DNA of 35,536 bases, from assembly GCA_025210795.1 (NCBI GenBank), contig JAOAQZ010000006.1:1-35536 (forward strand), in the 5' to 3' direction. The notes below the pieces were generated by a model. It was given only the letters and a program-made list of their open reading frames with translations. It did no database searches and was not told the origin of the DNA. The first letter of the stretch is position 1, and each line of letters opens with the position of its first letter. A program made the position numbers and the translations under genes. Source of the DNA: Cohaesibacter sp. (GTDB lineage: Bacteria > Pseudomonadota > Alphaproteobacteria > Rhizobiales > Cohaesibacteraceae). Positions 27,144 to 34,452 of the stretch are shown here, in pieces.

Positions 27144-28544
27144 CTAGGCTGGGATTGCCATCTTCATATCAGACCCGGCCGCCGCAGCCTTAAGCTGGCG
27201 ACGGAAATTGCCTGCATATTCTTCATCCACAAGATGAGTGGCAAAGAGGACTGCTGCATTCCCTAAGGTTTTGCATGTCTCGACATCGTCACCTTGAGCA
27301 CTTCGCGTTCTCTCAACCAGAGATGTGGTCAGAATTTCAAATGTCTGGTCAAGTTCTTTGCGAATCTTACGAACAGGCTCGTTGATCGCTAAACTGTCCT
27401 TCATCCGTTCGGCATGATGAAAGAGTTCTGCTGCATGCGCTGCATCCTGAAGAAGATTCTCATCCGCCACTTCTGCTGCGCCATCTTTGGGGGCACGCAA
27501 CGCTTTACGAATAAGCGGCGCTACTGGTGATATTTGCTTTTCAAGAATCTGGGACAGATAAGTTTTCATAGACGCGATAGACTTGGTCCAAGCACATTGG
27601 GCAGGCAATTCCAGTTCTGTTTCGACTGCACGGACAATTTTGCGCCATTCCCCCAGCGCCTGAACAGCTTGCTCCATACCATTGGCTTGTGAGATTTGGG
27701 CCTCGAAAGTGGCCAAATAGCCTTCCATTTCGGCCAGCAGTTGATTGACGCCCGGAGCATAGACGGTAGCCCCCACCTGAACAGCATCATCAGAGCCGGC
27801 AAGGCGCACAGTCATCTGAACTCGTAACTTGGGGTCAGACAGCATTCCGCCAAGACCTGAGAAAATCCAGGCTGCTTGCATCGGATATTGCTGCATGAAC
27901 CGATTGACATTTGCATAAGCCTCCTCCCCTTCAGGAGAAGCCCAGGAAGTAATCGGCTTTTGTATTTTACTCAGATAAGGCGATAGCGCTGTATATTTTT
28001 CCGTTGAAGCAAGAAAATCTCGCAGATCACCATAGATCAAGTCTGATCCCAGCTGATTGGCCAGTTTTTGCTCACCAGCCAATTCCTTAAGAATTTTCTG
28101 AACATAGCCGGTAATTTTAGGCATTAAAGCCGAGCGTAGTTTTGCGGCCTTTTCTTCGACTTCACTATGCTCAATCTCAGCCACTTCTTCGGTGATCAGG
28201 GCTATCTCTTGCTCTGAAACCATATCACGCTTAATCCATGCCCAGATAGCATCCAAAGAGGCCTGACTGATGCGGCCTTCAGATATAGACACGAGATTGA
28301 CGGGAGACATGAAATGGTGGGCTGGTTTAAAGAAAGCCTGCTTAATATGCGGCTCAATAGAGATCGGCTTTTCCTGAGGTTTCAAGATGCTCTGCAAGGC
28401 GTCCATAATCAATTGCGAAGATGGATCAACATCCCCTGCATCAATGTTTTTTTGTAAAGTGCGCAGCAACAATTGCTGCGCCCCGTCTGACAAAGACGAA
28501 AGGTAAAGAGAAAGCTTCTCTTTTAACTCCTCAATATTCGCCAT
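27144..28544 (-). CDS. Unrecognised 466-residue mostly helical protein
   Basis: I do not recognise this family. The protein is soluble, with no signal peptide or membrane helix, and looks largely alpha-helical with heptad-like stretches. It has an acidic segment near 116-135 (EEVAEIEHSEVEEKAA), a glycine-rich turn with FSGLGG near 227-232 and a single beta-like patch RVQMTVRLAG near 239-248. It ends in an AAAGSDMKMAIPA tail. Codon use resembles its neighbours and there is no competing frame, so it is a real gene. The start ATG has GGAG nine bases upstream. It stands alone, followed by a shared inverted repeat and preceded by the lipoprotein's terminator. Confidence 0.75.
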   Translation of the reverse strand: MANIEELKEKLSLYLSSLSDGAQQLLLRTLQKNIDAGDVDPSSQLIMDALQSILKPQEKPISIEPHIKQAFFKPAHHFMSPVNLVSISEGRISQASLDAIWAWIKRDMVSEQEIALITEEVAEIEHSEVEEKAAKLRSALMPKITGYVQKILKELAGEQKLANQLGSDLIYGDLRDFLASTEKYTALSPYLSKIQKPITSWASPEGEEAYANVNRFMQQYPMQAAWIFSGLGGMLSDPKLRVQMTVRLAGSDDAVQVGATVYAPGVNQLLAEMEGYLATFEAQISQANGMEQAVQALGEWRKIVRAVETELELPAQCAWTKSIASMKTYLSQILEKQISPVAPLIRKALRAPKDGAAEVADENLLQDAAHAAELFHHAERMKDSLAINEPVRKIRKELDQTFEILTTSLVERTRSAQGDDVETCKTLGNAAVLFATHLVDEEYAGNFRRQLKAAAAGSDMKMAIPA

Positions 28545-28659
28545 TTGGGGGAACTCCGCCAGATAGACCTCAACCGCTTCACCCTTAATTAAGACAAAAA
28601 AATATTTAATATTTCATTGATATCAATTGCATAATCATTTCAGGTCTCGTTCTCCAAAC

Positions 28660-28689
28660 AAAAAAAGAGGAGATTATCCATCTCCTCTT
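28660..28689 (-). terminator. Intrinsic terminator of the glycine-zipper lipoprotein gene
   Basis: On the minus strand AGAGGAGAT pairs with ATCTCCTCT around a short loop, followed by TTTTTTT. It lies 25 bases past the lipoprotein stop. Confidence 0.9.
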
Positions 28690-28713
28690 CTTAAATCATC
28701 GAATTGGGCGCAA

Positions 28714-29181
28714 TTAGCTGACAGGCTTCCAAGTGCCGTCACTTTGACGACAGGCCTGTCCACGCGCGGTTTGAGGTTGCCCATCAATGTAGATTGTATG
28801 GGTATAATCACGGCAAGTCAGATTGTTGACTGTATAGGCCTGAGCAGGAACAACCTGGCCCCGACGGCCACTATCTGGATTGGACCAACCAACCGGCGCT
28901 CCAGAACGACCATATTCCAAAGCTCTTTGTTCTGCACCATAGGCATAACGCTGATCACGCTCATCCAGCAAAGAGCCTATCTGCGACCCCGCAAGGGCAC
29001 CAAGAAGAGCACCTGCAACGGTTGCGGCGGCTTTACCTTCGCCAGAGCCAAACTGGTTACCAATGGCACCGCCAGCAACGGCACCGGCAAGGCCGCCAAA
29101 TGTTTGCTTTGGTCCTGCTCCCTGACAACCGGCCAGAGCAACGCCCAGTACAGCGACAACAGCAAATGATTTCAATTTCAT
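28714..29181 (-). CDS. Glycine-zipper outer-membrane lipoprotein (17 kDa surface antigen type)
   Basis: This 155-residue lipoprotein has a lipoprotein signal with Cys19 in GVALAGC. It is followed by a glycine zipper (about 28-71) of repeated small-residue GxxxG steps (GGLAGAVAGGAIGNQFG, GALLGALAGSQIG), typical of rickettsial 17 kDa antigen and SlyB-like proteins. The C-terminal part (about 85-155) has the VNNLTCRDYTHTIYIDG and GQACRQSDGTWKPV segments seen in surface-antigen family members, with two cysteines that may pair. Its job is probably structural in the outer membrane. It has its own promoter and terminator, so it is transcribed alone. Confidence 0.9.
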   Translation of the reverse strand: MKLKSFAVVAVLGVALAGCQGAGPKQTFGGLAGAVAGGAIGNQFGSGEGKAAATVAGALLGALAGSQIGSLLDERDQRYAYGAEQRALEYGRSGAPVGWSNPDSGRRGQVVPAQAYTVNNLTCRDYTHTIYIDGQPQTARGQACRQSDGTWKPVS

Positions 29182-29256
29182 TGGAAGCCCCTTTTCTTCA
29201 CAAAATCCGATTGGATCTTGCTTTGAACAATCCCACTCTCCTGCGGGTCTCTCATC

Positions 29257-29287
29257 ATTATAGCAGGAGCTAAGGACAATTCGTCAA
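29257..29287 (-). promoter_or_regulatory. Sigma-70-type promoter of the lipoprotein gene
   Basis: On the minus strand the perfect -10 TATAAT (complement of 29257-29262) is preceded by TGC, an extended -10. TTGACG (complement of 29282-29287) lies 19 bases upstream. The spacer is longer than ideal, but the -10 is consensus and it sits about 75 bases before the lipoprotein start. The -10 is also inside a CTCCTGC/GCAGGAG inverted repeat region (29238-29269), which could bind a regulator. Confidence 0.6.
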
Positions 29288-29380
29288 TGCAATATCCAGA
29301 GTTCTGCCATGTAAATTCTGCATCAGTCTTAGACAGGAGTTTGGCGAAATTTGGACAGAATGTGGTCTGTTCACATACTT

Positions 29381-30760
29381 CTAAACTGCAGGCAACTCCA
29401 ACTCAACCTTAAGACCCCCTAAGTCTGACTCCCAAAGGGTAAAGGATCCCTTATGCAAGCGTGCTAATTCCTCCACTATCGACAAGCCCAAGCCGGATCC
29501 GGGTTTGCTTTCATCCAGTCGGTAGCCTCTGCGTTTGACCTCCCGTCTCTGCTCTTGCGACAGGCCGGGGCCGTCATCTTCGATGGTGATTTTAAATGAG
29601 TAGCGGGTTTTATTCTCTTCGACACGGTCAGGCAATGTATGTACTGCGATCCTTACCTGTGATTTCGCCCATTTGCAGGCATTGTCGACAAGATTGCCGA
29701 CCATTTCTTCCAAATCATGCTCTTCTCCCTGAAAATGGAGATCAGAAGCAATATCGAGATTGATCGCTAGATTACTATGAGAGTGAATTTTTTCCATCAC
29801 TTGAGTTAAGCGCTCTAGTACTGGCTTTACAGGTGTGACGGCTCCCAGCACGTTCGAATGAGCGGCCATCCGAGCACGTTCCAGATAAAGATGAACCTGA
29901 TCCGTCATTATCTGGGCCTGCTTTGCCACCCTCTCTCCTACTTTATCGTCCAGACCAGAGGCCTCATTGATAATGACAGAGAGGGGCGTCTTCATGGCAT
30001 GCGCCAAGTTGCCCACCTGCATTCTGGCTCTCTCTGTCAGATCGCGGTTAGAGGTAATCAGAGCGTTGGCTTCTTCTACCAGACCGGAAATTTCCAGCGG
30101 GTAGGATCCTGTAATTTGCGTGGCCTCCCCTTGTCGCACATCGCGCAATCTTTCCTGCAAGCGATGCAAGGGTCGCAGACTGAAACTCACCACCCAGAAA
30201 ATAGAGAGAATGGGGAGTGCGACAACATAGCCCATGGTTATCCATGCATTGCGCTGAAATTCTTGCGCCCTATTGTCAATTTCTTCAGCATTGCCAGAAA
30301 CACGGATCAGATAGGATTTCTTCTCTCCAAATCTGATTTTGCGCTCAAGAATCCGGATCGCTTTTCCGTCAGGCCCCTCTCCATACCCAAGACGGCTATT
30401 TTCTTCATTAAAGGGTATATTCTTGCTGCTCAGTGCAGAAAGGCGAGCACTCGCCAGAGATACGGACGACGCCAGAATGGTGGCTGTTTCACTCTCTTCC
30501 ACGGTCCAATACCATCCGGACAACGGCAATTCAAAGAGCGGCTCTCCCAAATTGGAGACCGTCCCCAATGGCTCCCCTTGAGCCAATTTGCCAGCAAATT
30601 CCCCAACCAGAATCTTGACAGAGATATTCAATCGCTGGTCAAAGTCCTGCTCGATCGATTTTCGAAATGTATCGGCAATCAAAACGCCAGCCACGAGAAT
30701 GCATATAAATGCCCATATGCTCGCAACAACGATCAATCGCGCGGAAAGAGACTTCAACAT
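29381..30760 (-). CDS. feuQ: Sensor histidine kinase, FeuQ/PhoQ-like
   Basis: This 459-residue inner-membrane kinase has helices at about 9-31 and 171-194 bounding a periplasmic sensor domain, then HAMP. The HisKA segment is QVGNLAHAMKTPLSVIINEA with phospho-acceptor His254, the HAMKTPL form typical of PhoQ-like kinases. The ATPase domain has MVGNLVDNACKWAKS, DDGPGLS and GSGLGLSIVEELA. Its ATG overlaps the upstream regulator's stop by one base (TAATG), so translation is coupled. Kinases of this type paired with FeuP control osmotic adaptation and cyclic glucan export in Sinorhizobium. The FeuQ name rests on the partner's similarity and gene order, while the kinase call itself is secure. Confidence 0.85.
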   Translation of the reverse strand: MLKSLSARLIVVASIWAFICILVAGVLIADTFRKSIEQDFDQRLNISVKILVGEFAGKLAQGEPLGTVSNLGEPLFELPLSGWYWTVEESETATILASSVSLASARLSALSSKNIPFNEENSRLGYGEGPDGKAIRILERKIRFGEKKSYLIRVSGNAEEIDNRAQEFQRNAWITMGYVVALPILSIFWVVSFSLRPLHRLQERLRDVRQGEATQITGSYPLEISGLVEEANALITSNRDLTERARMQVGNLAHAMKTPLSVIINEASGLDDKVGERVAKQAQIMTDQVHLYLERARMAAHSNVLGAVTPVKPVLERLTQVMEKIHSHSNLAINLDIASDLHFQGEEHDLEEMVGNLVDNACKWAKSQVRIAVHTLPDRVEENKTRYSFKITIEDDGPGLSQEQRREVKRRGYRLDESKPGSGLGLSIVEELARLHKGSFTLWESDLGGLKVELELPAV

Positions 30761-31428
30761 TACAAGGACCCTGGATCCACCATGTTATAGCCTAACCCTC
30801 GGACAGTATGAATCACATCCACCTTCAGCTTCTTGCGCAAGCGTCCAATAAAGACCTCGATGGTATTAGAATCGCGATCAAAATCCTGATCATACAAATG
30901 CTCAACCAGTTCGGTGCGGGAAATGACCTTGCCCTGATGATGCATGAGGTAGGACAACAAGCGATATTCATGCGATGTTAGCTTAATGGACTGCCCGTCA
31001 ACAGTCACCTTGCCTGAACGGCTATCCAGCCGAATGGGGCCACATATAATCTCGTTTGAAGCATGACCCGCATTTCTGCGGACCAAGGCTCTGATCCGTG
31101 CAATGACCTCCTCCATATGGAAGGGCTTTGCTACATAATCATCTGCGCCAGCATCAATGCCCTGTACTTTATCGCTCCAGCGATCGCGGGCGGTTAGGAT
31201 AAGGACCGGCATATCATGATTGCTACGCCGCCAGGCTTCCAGCACGCTGATCCCATCCATCTTAGGCAATCCAATATCGAGAATAACTGCGTCATAGGGC
31301 TCCGTTTCCCCCAGAAAGTGCCCTTCTTCGCCATCGGTGGCCACATCAACAACATAGCCATTCTCCTCGAGCGCTTCTTTCAGTTGCCGGTTTAATTCCG
31401 GCTCGTCTTCTACGACCAGGATACGCAT
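30760..31428 (-). CDS. feuP: OmpR-family response regulator, FeuP/PhoP-like
   Basis: This 222-residue regulator has receiver residues E7/D8, phospho-acceptor Asp51 in AVILDIGLPKMDG and Lys101 in YVAKPFHMEEV. The winged helix (about 125-220) has KLTSHEYRLLSYLMHHQGKVISRTELVEHLYDQ-type features. The stretch DRWSDKVQGIDAGADDYV and the DQDFDRDSNTIEVFIGRLRKK segment closely resemble what I remember of rhizobial FeuP. The start is the ATG at 31428 with GGGGAA upstream; the frame opens 8 codons earlier without support. It lies 45 bases after the PepSY gene and overlaps the kinase by one base, a three-gene operon. Confidence 0.85.
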   Translation of the reverse strand: MRILVVEDEPELNRQLKEALEENGYVVDVATDGEEGHFLGETEPYDAVILDIGLPKMDGISVLEAWRRSNHDMPVLILTARDRWSDKVQGIDAGADDYVAKPFHMEEVIARIRALVRRNAGHASNEIICGPIRLDSRSGKVTVDGQSIKLTSHEYRLLSYLMHHQGKVISRTELVEHLYDQDFDRDSNTIEVFIGRLRKKLKVDVIHTVRGLGYNMVDPGSL

Positions 31429-31473
31429 ATCCGTTCCCCACTTCTTTCCCAATCAGCCTATTCGGGTTCATGT

Positions 31474-31806
31474 TTAAAACCCGCCTTTCGAAAGAACTGC
31501 GCTGCTCTGTGCATCAACGATGACACGGGTAACCGTTCCTGTTCGCGAAAGGATTGTAAGTTGATAAACTAGTTTGTTAGTCTTGCCTGACTGGCAGACT
31601 TCCGATCGGACGACTTCTCCGCGCACAACTTTACGCACGGCAGCTTTTATGTCTGCCAGGTGCATAATTTGCCCCTTGTCAATTGCCTCTCTGGTTTGTT
31701 GTTGAGACAGACAGGGAGCCGCTATCGCTGAGGACATTCCCACCACAAGAAGGAGGGAAACGACAATCAATAGGCGTAGCGAAGTTGTACGGGTCCATTG
31801 TTTCAT
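31474..31806 (-). CDS. Secreted PepSY-type protein upstream of feuPQ (FeuN-like candidate)
   Basis: This 110-residue periplasmic protein has a signal peptide at about 1-27 (cleavage after SAIAA) followed by one PepSY-like domain. The pattern is a helix with DIKAAVRKVV, then paired strands ending LVYQLTILSRTGTVTRVIVDAQSSAVLS. PepSY proteins encoded beside two-component systems often inhibit the sensor. In S. meliloti a small periplasmic protein, FeuN, encoded upstream of feuPQ restrains FeuQ, so this gene is a positional and structural candidate for it. The frame opens with TTG at 31815; I use the ATG at 31806. Ribosome site is weak. Confidence 0.72.
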   Translation of the reverse strand: MKQWTRTTSLRLLIVVSLLLVVGMSSAIAAPCLSQQQTREAIDKGQIMHLADIKAAVRKVVRGEVVRSEVCQSGKTNKLVYQLTILSRTGTVTRVIVDAQSSAVLSKGGF

Positions 31807-31858
31807 TATTTTCAATATTAGGGCTTTTCACTGAACTGAACATGAATATGGCCCTTGA

Positions 31859-32149
31859 TCAGCGTTCATCTTCATGTGAGCCCCCTCTTCCTGAAACTTT
31901 GGTTAACATATTGCAATAATGTAGAAATTTAACATTATGTGCCTTTATTTCCTGAATCGTTTTCTCTGTATCTTTTAGCGAGTAGGTAACAGGCTGGAAT
32001 AAAAGGCACGCAACATCCCACATGGTCTCGGCCTGTGCCGTTTCCTTTTCAATCTCGCCTGAACTGCCCTTGGTGGTACAGGCAGCCTGTGTCAGGACAA
32101 TCATCAGAATCAGGACAATCAGGGCATGGGCAAACTTTGTTTGAGCCAT
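31859..32149 (-). CDS. Putative o-spanin (Rz1-like small lipoprotein), embedded in the i-spanin frame
   Basis: This 96-residue protein has a signal sequence (hydrophobic 9-22) ending at Cys24 in LTQAAC, a weak lipobox. The mature part has two cysteines flanking LLFQPVTYSLKDTEKTIQEIKAHNVKFLHY, a pattern I associate with short Rz1-like lysis proteins of alphaproteobacterial phages. It begins 101 bases inside the upstream gene in a different frame. It has its own AAGGA ribosome site six bases before the ATG (complement of 32156-32160). Spanins join inner and outer membranes in the last step of host lysis. The weak lipobox leaves a plain secreted protein as an alternative. Confidence 0.6.
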   Translation of the reverse strand: MAQTKFAHALIVLILMIVLTQAACTTKGSSGEIEKETAQAETMWDVACLLFQPVTYSLKDTEKTIQEIKAHNVKFLHYCNMLTKVSGRGGSHEDER

Positions 32150-32351
32150 TCATGATCCTTCTCGACTTTTCTTTCGCTTCCAATGCTTTAGCCAGATTTC
32201 TTAGCATTATTCTCTGATAGTATGTTGCTGTAGCATTTCCCTTCTCGCGCCTCTTTTGTCCGGCGGTTAATCCGGACAAAAGAGTTTTAAGTCCCACGCG
32301 AAGGAGCGTCAGCACCCCAAGCAGCATTTGAAGCAGCATGTGCCCACCCAT
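32049..32351 (-). CDS. Putative i-spanin (Rz-like membrane protein)
   Basis: This 100-residue protein has a hydrophobic N-terminal segment (about 4-27) followed by a basic helical region (KRREKGNATATYYQRIMLRNL, AKALEAKEKSRRIMN). The C-terminus is cysteine- and proline-rich (CPCPDCPDSDDCPDTGC), and this part is read from the same DNA as the o-spanin signal sequence in another frame. Its ATG overlaps the holin stop by one base (TAATG), with AGAGG eight bases upstream. Membrane anchor plus position between holin and an embedded o-spanin fit an i-spanin. The sequence itself is too divergent to prove it, and the odd C-terminus may be constrained only by the overlapping gene. Confidence 0.5.
   Translation of the reverse strand: MGGHMLLQMLLGVLTLLRVGLKTLLSGLTAGQKRREKGNATATYYQRIMLRNLAKALEAKEKSRRIMNGSNKVCPCPDCPDSDDCPDTGCLYHQGQFRRD
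32251..32284. other. Perfect 13-bp inverted repeat inside the i-spanin gene
   Basis: CTCTTTTGTCCGG (32251-32263) and CCGGACAAAAGAG (32272-32284) are separated by 8 bases. On the plus strand TTTT follows, giving it a terminator look, but no plus-strand gene ends here. On the lysis transcript it would form a strong stem-loop within coding sequence. Confidence 0.6.
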
Positions 32352-32545
32352 TACACTAACCTCTTATGGGTGTACCATGTGCGCCAGATCATTGTGACGG
32401 CTGCCGCTACGGCAGAAATCGACACGGCTAGCCGCCCCTGAAAGTCTGGGTCGATATCAATACCAAACATGGCTAGGATCATCGCCAAAACGCTTACAAT
32501 CTGCGTCCAATTTACTTTTGATTCCCATATAGATTTTGTTGACAT
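32351..32545 (-). CDS. Putative phage holin
   Basis: This 64-residue protein has two hydrophobic helices (about 15-31 and 37-55) separated by a short IDIDPDFQGR turn, a charged start and a basic WRTWYTHKRLV tail. This layout fits small two-helix phage holins common in rhizobial phages, which permeabilise the inner membrane to start lysis. The ATG has AAAGGAC five bases upstream. Its stop overlaps the i-spanin start (TAATG), so the lysis genes are translationally linked. Confidence 0.65.
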   Translation of the reverse strand: MSTKSIWESKVNWTQIVSVLAMILAMFGIDIDPDFQGRLAVSISAVAAAVTMIWRTWYTHKRLV

Positions 32546-32585
32546 TCACTGTCCTTTCTTCTGAATAATAGTTGCAACTTTTCAA

Positions 32586-32620
32586 ATCTTGCCGCGTTCA
32601 TTCACACAGTCAGGCAAGAT
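32586..32620. promoter_or_regulatory. 8-bp inverted repeat in the divergent region upstream of the holin
   Basis: ATCTTGCC (32586-32593) and GGCAAGAT (32613-32620) are perfect arms with a 19-base spacer, between the holin start and the oppositely transcribed secreted-protein gene. It could be an operator for either promoter. Confidence 0.3.
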
Positions 32621-32668
32621 GGATTGAGACCGCGTTGTGTTTTCAAGCGGTAAAGGCAGGTGGGTAAG

Positions 32669-32995
32669 ATGGTTGTTCGAGCGCAGATATTGGGGCTTTT
32701 ATGCATAGCGTTTGGCGTGCACTCGGCTGCTGCGCAGACATTATTCTTGCCCAACAAGGAAGCAGCTGACCGCTTTGCTCAGAGTAATAGCGAACTCATT
32801 GCTCTTTATGAGGATGAAGACAATCATTGCCGCACAGGCAAGGCTTCGCTGTCACTTTATTATTCTTGTGCTAAACGTGATATTCTTGCAGCAGCTTTGC
32901 AACACCGAGGCTATTGCCTTAACTCTGAATGCGAGCCGGGTTCTTTGACCAAATGGAAGCCCTGCGGTCTGACATCGCTAAACAAGACTGACTAA
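32669..32995 (+). CDS. Small secreted cysteine-rich protein of unknown function, moron-like position
   Basis: This 108-residue protein has a signal peptide at about 1-22 (cleavage after HSAAA). The mature domain has five cysteines (in NHCRTG, YSCAKR, GYCLN, SECEPG and KPCGL), suggesting disulphides and a periplasmic location. I do not recognise a named family; the YxxC...L...GYC...W..C spacing resembles unnamed secreted proteins of Rhizobiales. The ATG at 32669 has AGGTGG five bases upstream; a GTG at 32660 is an alternative. It reads against the surrounding phage genes, so it may be a lysogenic-conversion (moron) gene or a host gene left inside the element. Confidence 0.65.
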   Translation: MVVRAQILGLLCIAFGVHSAAAQTLFLPNKEAADRFAQSNSELIALYEDEDNHCRTGKASLSLYYSCAKRDILAAALQHRGYCLNSECEPGSLTKWKPCGLTSLNKTD

Positions 32996-33023
32996 CTTGC
33001 TTTTCCAACTCCATTAGCCTCAA

Positions 33024-34172
33024 TCAATTCTGCAATCCCGCTAACTTGCCAGAAGGATCCCCTGCAAAGAGAGTAAGTTCTTGATGATAGGCTCCTGAAT
33101 GGCCTTGCCCGCTCTGGCTGCTCCCAAGTGTAAGCTTGGCAAGATCCGCTGCATCAAAGGTGGATGGAACCACACTGAATGATGCCCCATCGACTATTAC
33201 CTCCAAGCCTCCCCCGTTCAGACCGAACACTATTTCTGTTTGTCCACTGGGAACCGGTCCCAAGTCCAAGCTCGCTTCGAGGGATCCACCAGACCAATAT
33301 TGAGCAAACAGGTTCCCGCCTATACCGGCAAACTCCAAGCCTTGGCGCGGGCTAGCACCCCCGATGGTCAATAAATGCGATGGGTTGGAGCTATCAAGAT
33401 CGAACGTCTTCCCTCGCCAAACACCATACATTCCTTGGCTAAAGTCGAGGGAAGAGAGGTCAGAACTCACTGCGTCCCCTGCGACTACTCCACTCATAAG
33501 AATAGGAGCTGCACCCGACACGACATCTCCATCAGAGACGCCCGCCCAAGCGATATAGATGATGCGGCCAGCATCAGCCCAACCCGCTCGCCCTTCAAGC
33601 AAAAAGCGGGTAGTACCAGTTGAATTGATGCTGATTTCCCGCCAGTTCTCATCTATAGCATGGGTGATGGTGTTTTCGGGTGTAGAGATCGTTTCTTGCG
33701 TCAAGCGAAGGCCAATTGATGTGGGTTTGTTGGCGGCAATCATCACACGGCCGTGACAGGCGGTTGGTAGGTTTATATCGTGATAGATCGTGCCATTATC
33801 AATTGCAAAGCCCTTTACCAACCGGCCATAATAAGTTTTGGTTGAAGCATGAGGATCTGCCCCCACCTGTGGCCAAGCACCGATATTAACGGGCTGAGCC
33901 AAGTGGTTCTGGCTCCCTCCTTGCACCAATAAGCCCTTGTTCGTGATGCGGGGTTGATTGACCGCAAATTCCACGGGCTGTCCTGCTTTCGTCATTGCCC
34001 AAGCTTTCGACGCACGGGAGACAGACCATGCTGCCTCCCTCTCCAACTCCGCGCCACCGATCGAGAACTGATTGCCCGCAAAATCAAAATGCACGGCCGA
34101 GCCGGGAGCAATCCACGGATTTTCGTTATATCCCAGCGCCATGGCAGGAAAATCATAGGCAAAGCCGATCAT
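33024..34172 (-). CDS. Putative phage head/tail fibre-type structural protein
   Basis: This 382-residue protein has no signal peptide. It looks mainly beta-rich, with many short Gly/Ser turns and strand-like repeats such as RFLLEGRAGWADAGRIIYIAWAG. The C-terminal half (about 255-375) has a LamG/concanavalin-like feel: GGNLFAQYWSGGSLEASLDLG, then EIVFGLNGGGLEVIVDG. Such domains are common in phage fibres that bind surface glycans. It is translated by TAATG coupling from the spike-base gene: the ATG at 34172 overlaps that stop by one base, and the upstream TTG at 34178 is less likely. The family is not recognised, and the fibre role is inferred from position and composition. Confidence 0.55.
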   Translation of the reverse strand: MIGFAYDFPAMALGYNENPWIAPGSAVHFDFAGNQFSIGGAELEREAAWSVSRASKAWAMTKAGQPVEFAVNQPRITNKGLLVQGGSQNHLAQPVNIGAWPQVGADPHASTKTYYGRLVKGFAIDNGTIYHDINLPTACHGRVMIAANKPTSIGLRLTQETISTPENTITHAIDENWREISINSTGTTRFLLEGRAGWADAGRIIYIAWAGVSDGDVVSGAAPILMSGVVAGDAVSSDLSSLDFSQGMYGVWRGKTFDLDSSNPSHLLTIGGASPRQGLEFAGIGGNLFAQYWSGGSLEASLDLGPVPSGQTEIVFGLNGGGLEVIVDGASFSVVPSTFDAADLAKLTLGSSQSGQGHSGAYHQELTLFAGDPSGKLAGLQN

Positions 34173-34426
34173 TACCAAACTCCGACGATGTCCGTTGCAC
34201 TGGTAGAAGCTGCCTTGATGCGCTTTGCCCGCAAGGGCATCCAGCCTTGGACATTTTTAAAGGTTGCGCTCGCACCAGACTGCATGATTACGGCCAGATC
34301 GCCCTTACCGCCCACCCATATGGCGCGTGTTACATAGGCTAGATCAGAACTGTCGTCCGGCGTTATCTCACTTGCAAAGAGAGCCGGACTTTCAAGAGAA
34401 CTTGCTTGATTTTCATAAAGATCCAT
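34172..34426 (-). CDS. Spike-base protein, RCAP_rcc01079 type (gene transfer agent/phage head spike)
   Basis: This 84-residue protein resembles the small spike-base proteins named after Rhodobacter capsulatus rcc01079. The visible pattern is ITPDDSSDLAYVTRAIWVGGKGDLAVIM, followed by ATFKNVQGWMPLRAKRI and a short TDIVGVW end. In R. capsulatus the rcc01079/rcc01080 products form head spikes of the gene transfer agent that help attachment to recipient cells. The ATG has AGGGG upstream, and the gene is coupled to the fibre-like gene. The match is from memory of the family and needs a profile search. Confidence 0.7.
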   Translation of the reverse strand: MDLYENQASSLESPALFASEITPDDSSDLAYVTRAIWVGGKGDLAVIMQSGASATFKNVQGWMPLRAKRIKAASTSATDIVGVW

Positions 34427-34452
34427 TTATTTACCCCTTTCAAAAGGCAAAG

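Noticed and set aside
29858..30790. 310-codon plus-strand open frame antisense to the FeuQ-like kinase
   Set aside because: The kinase frame has all expected motifs; the antisense translation has none.
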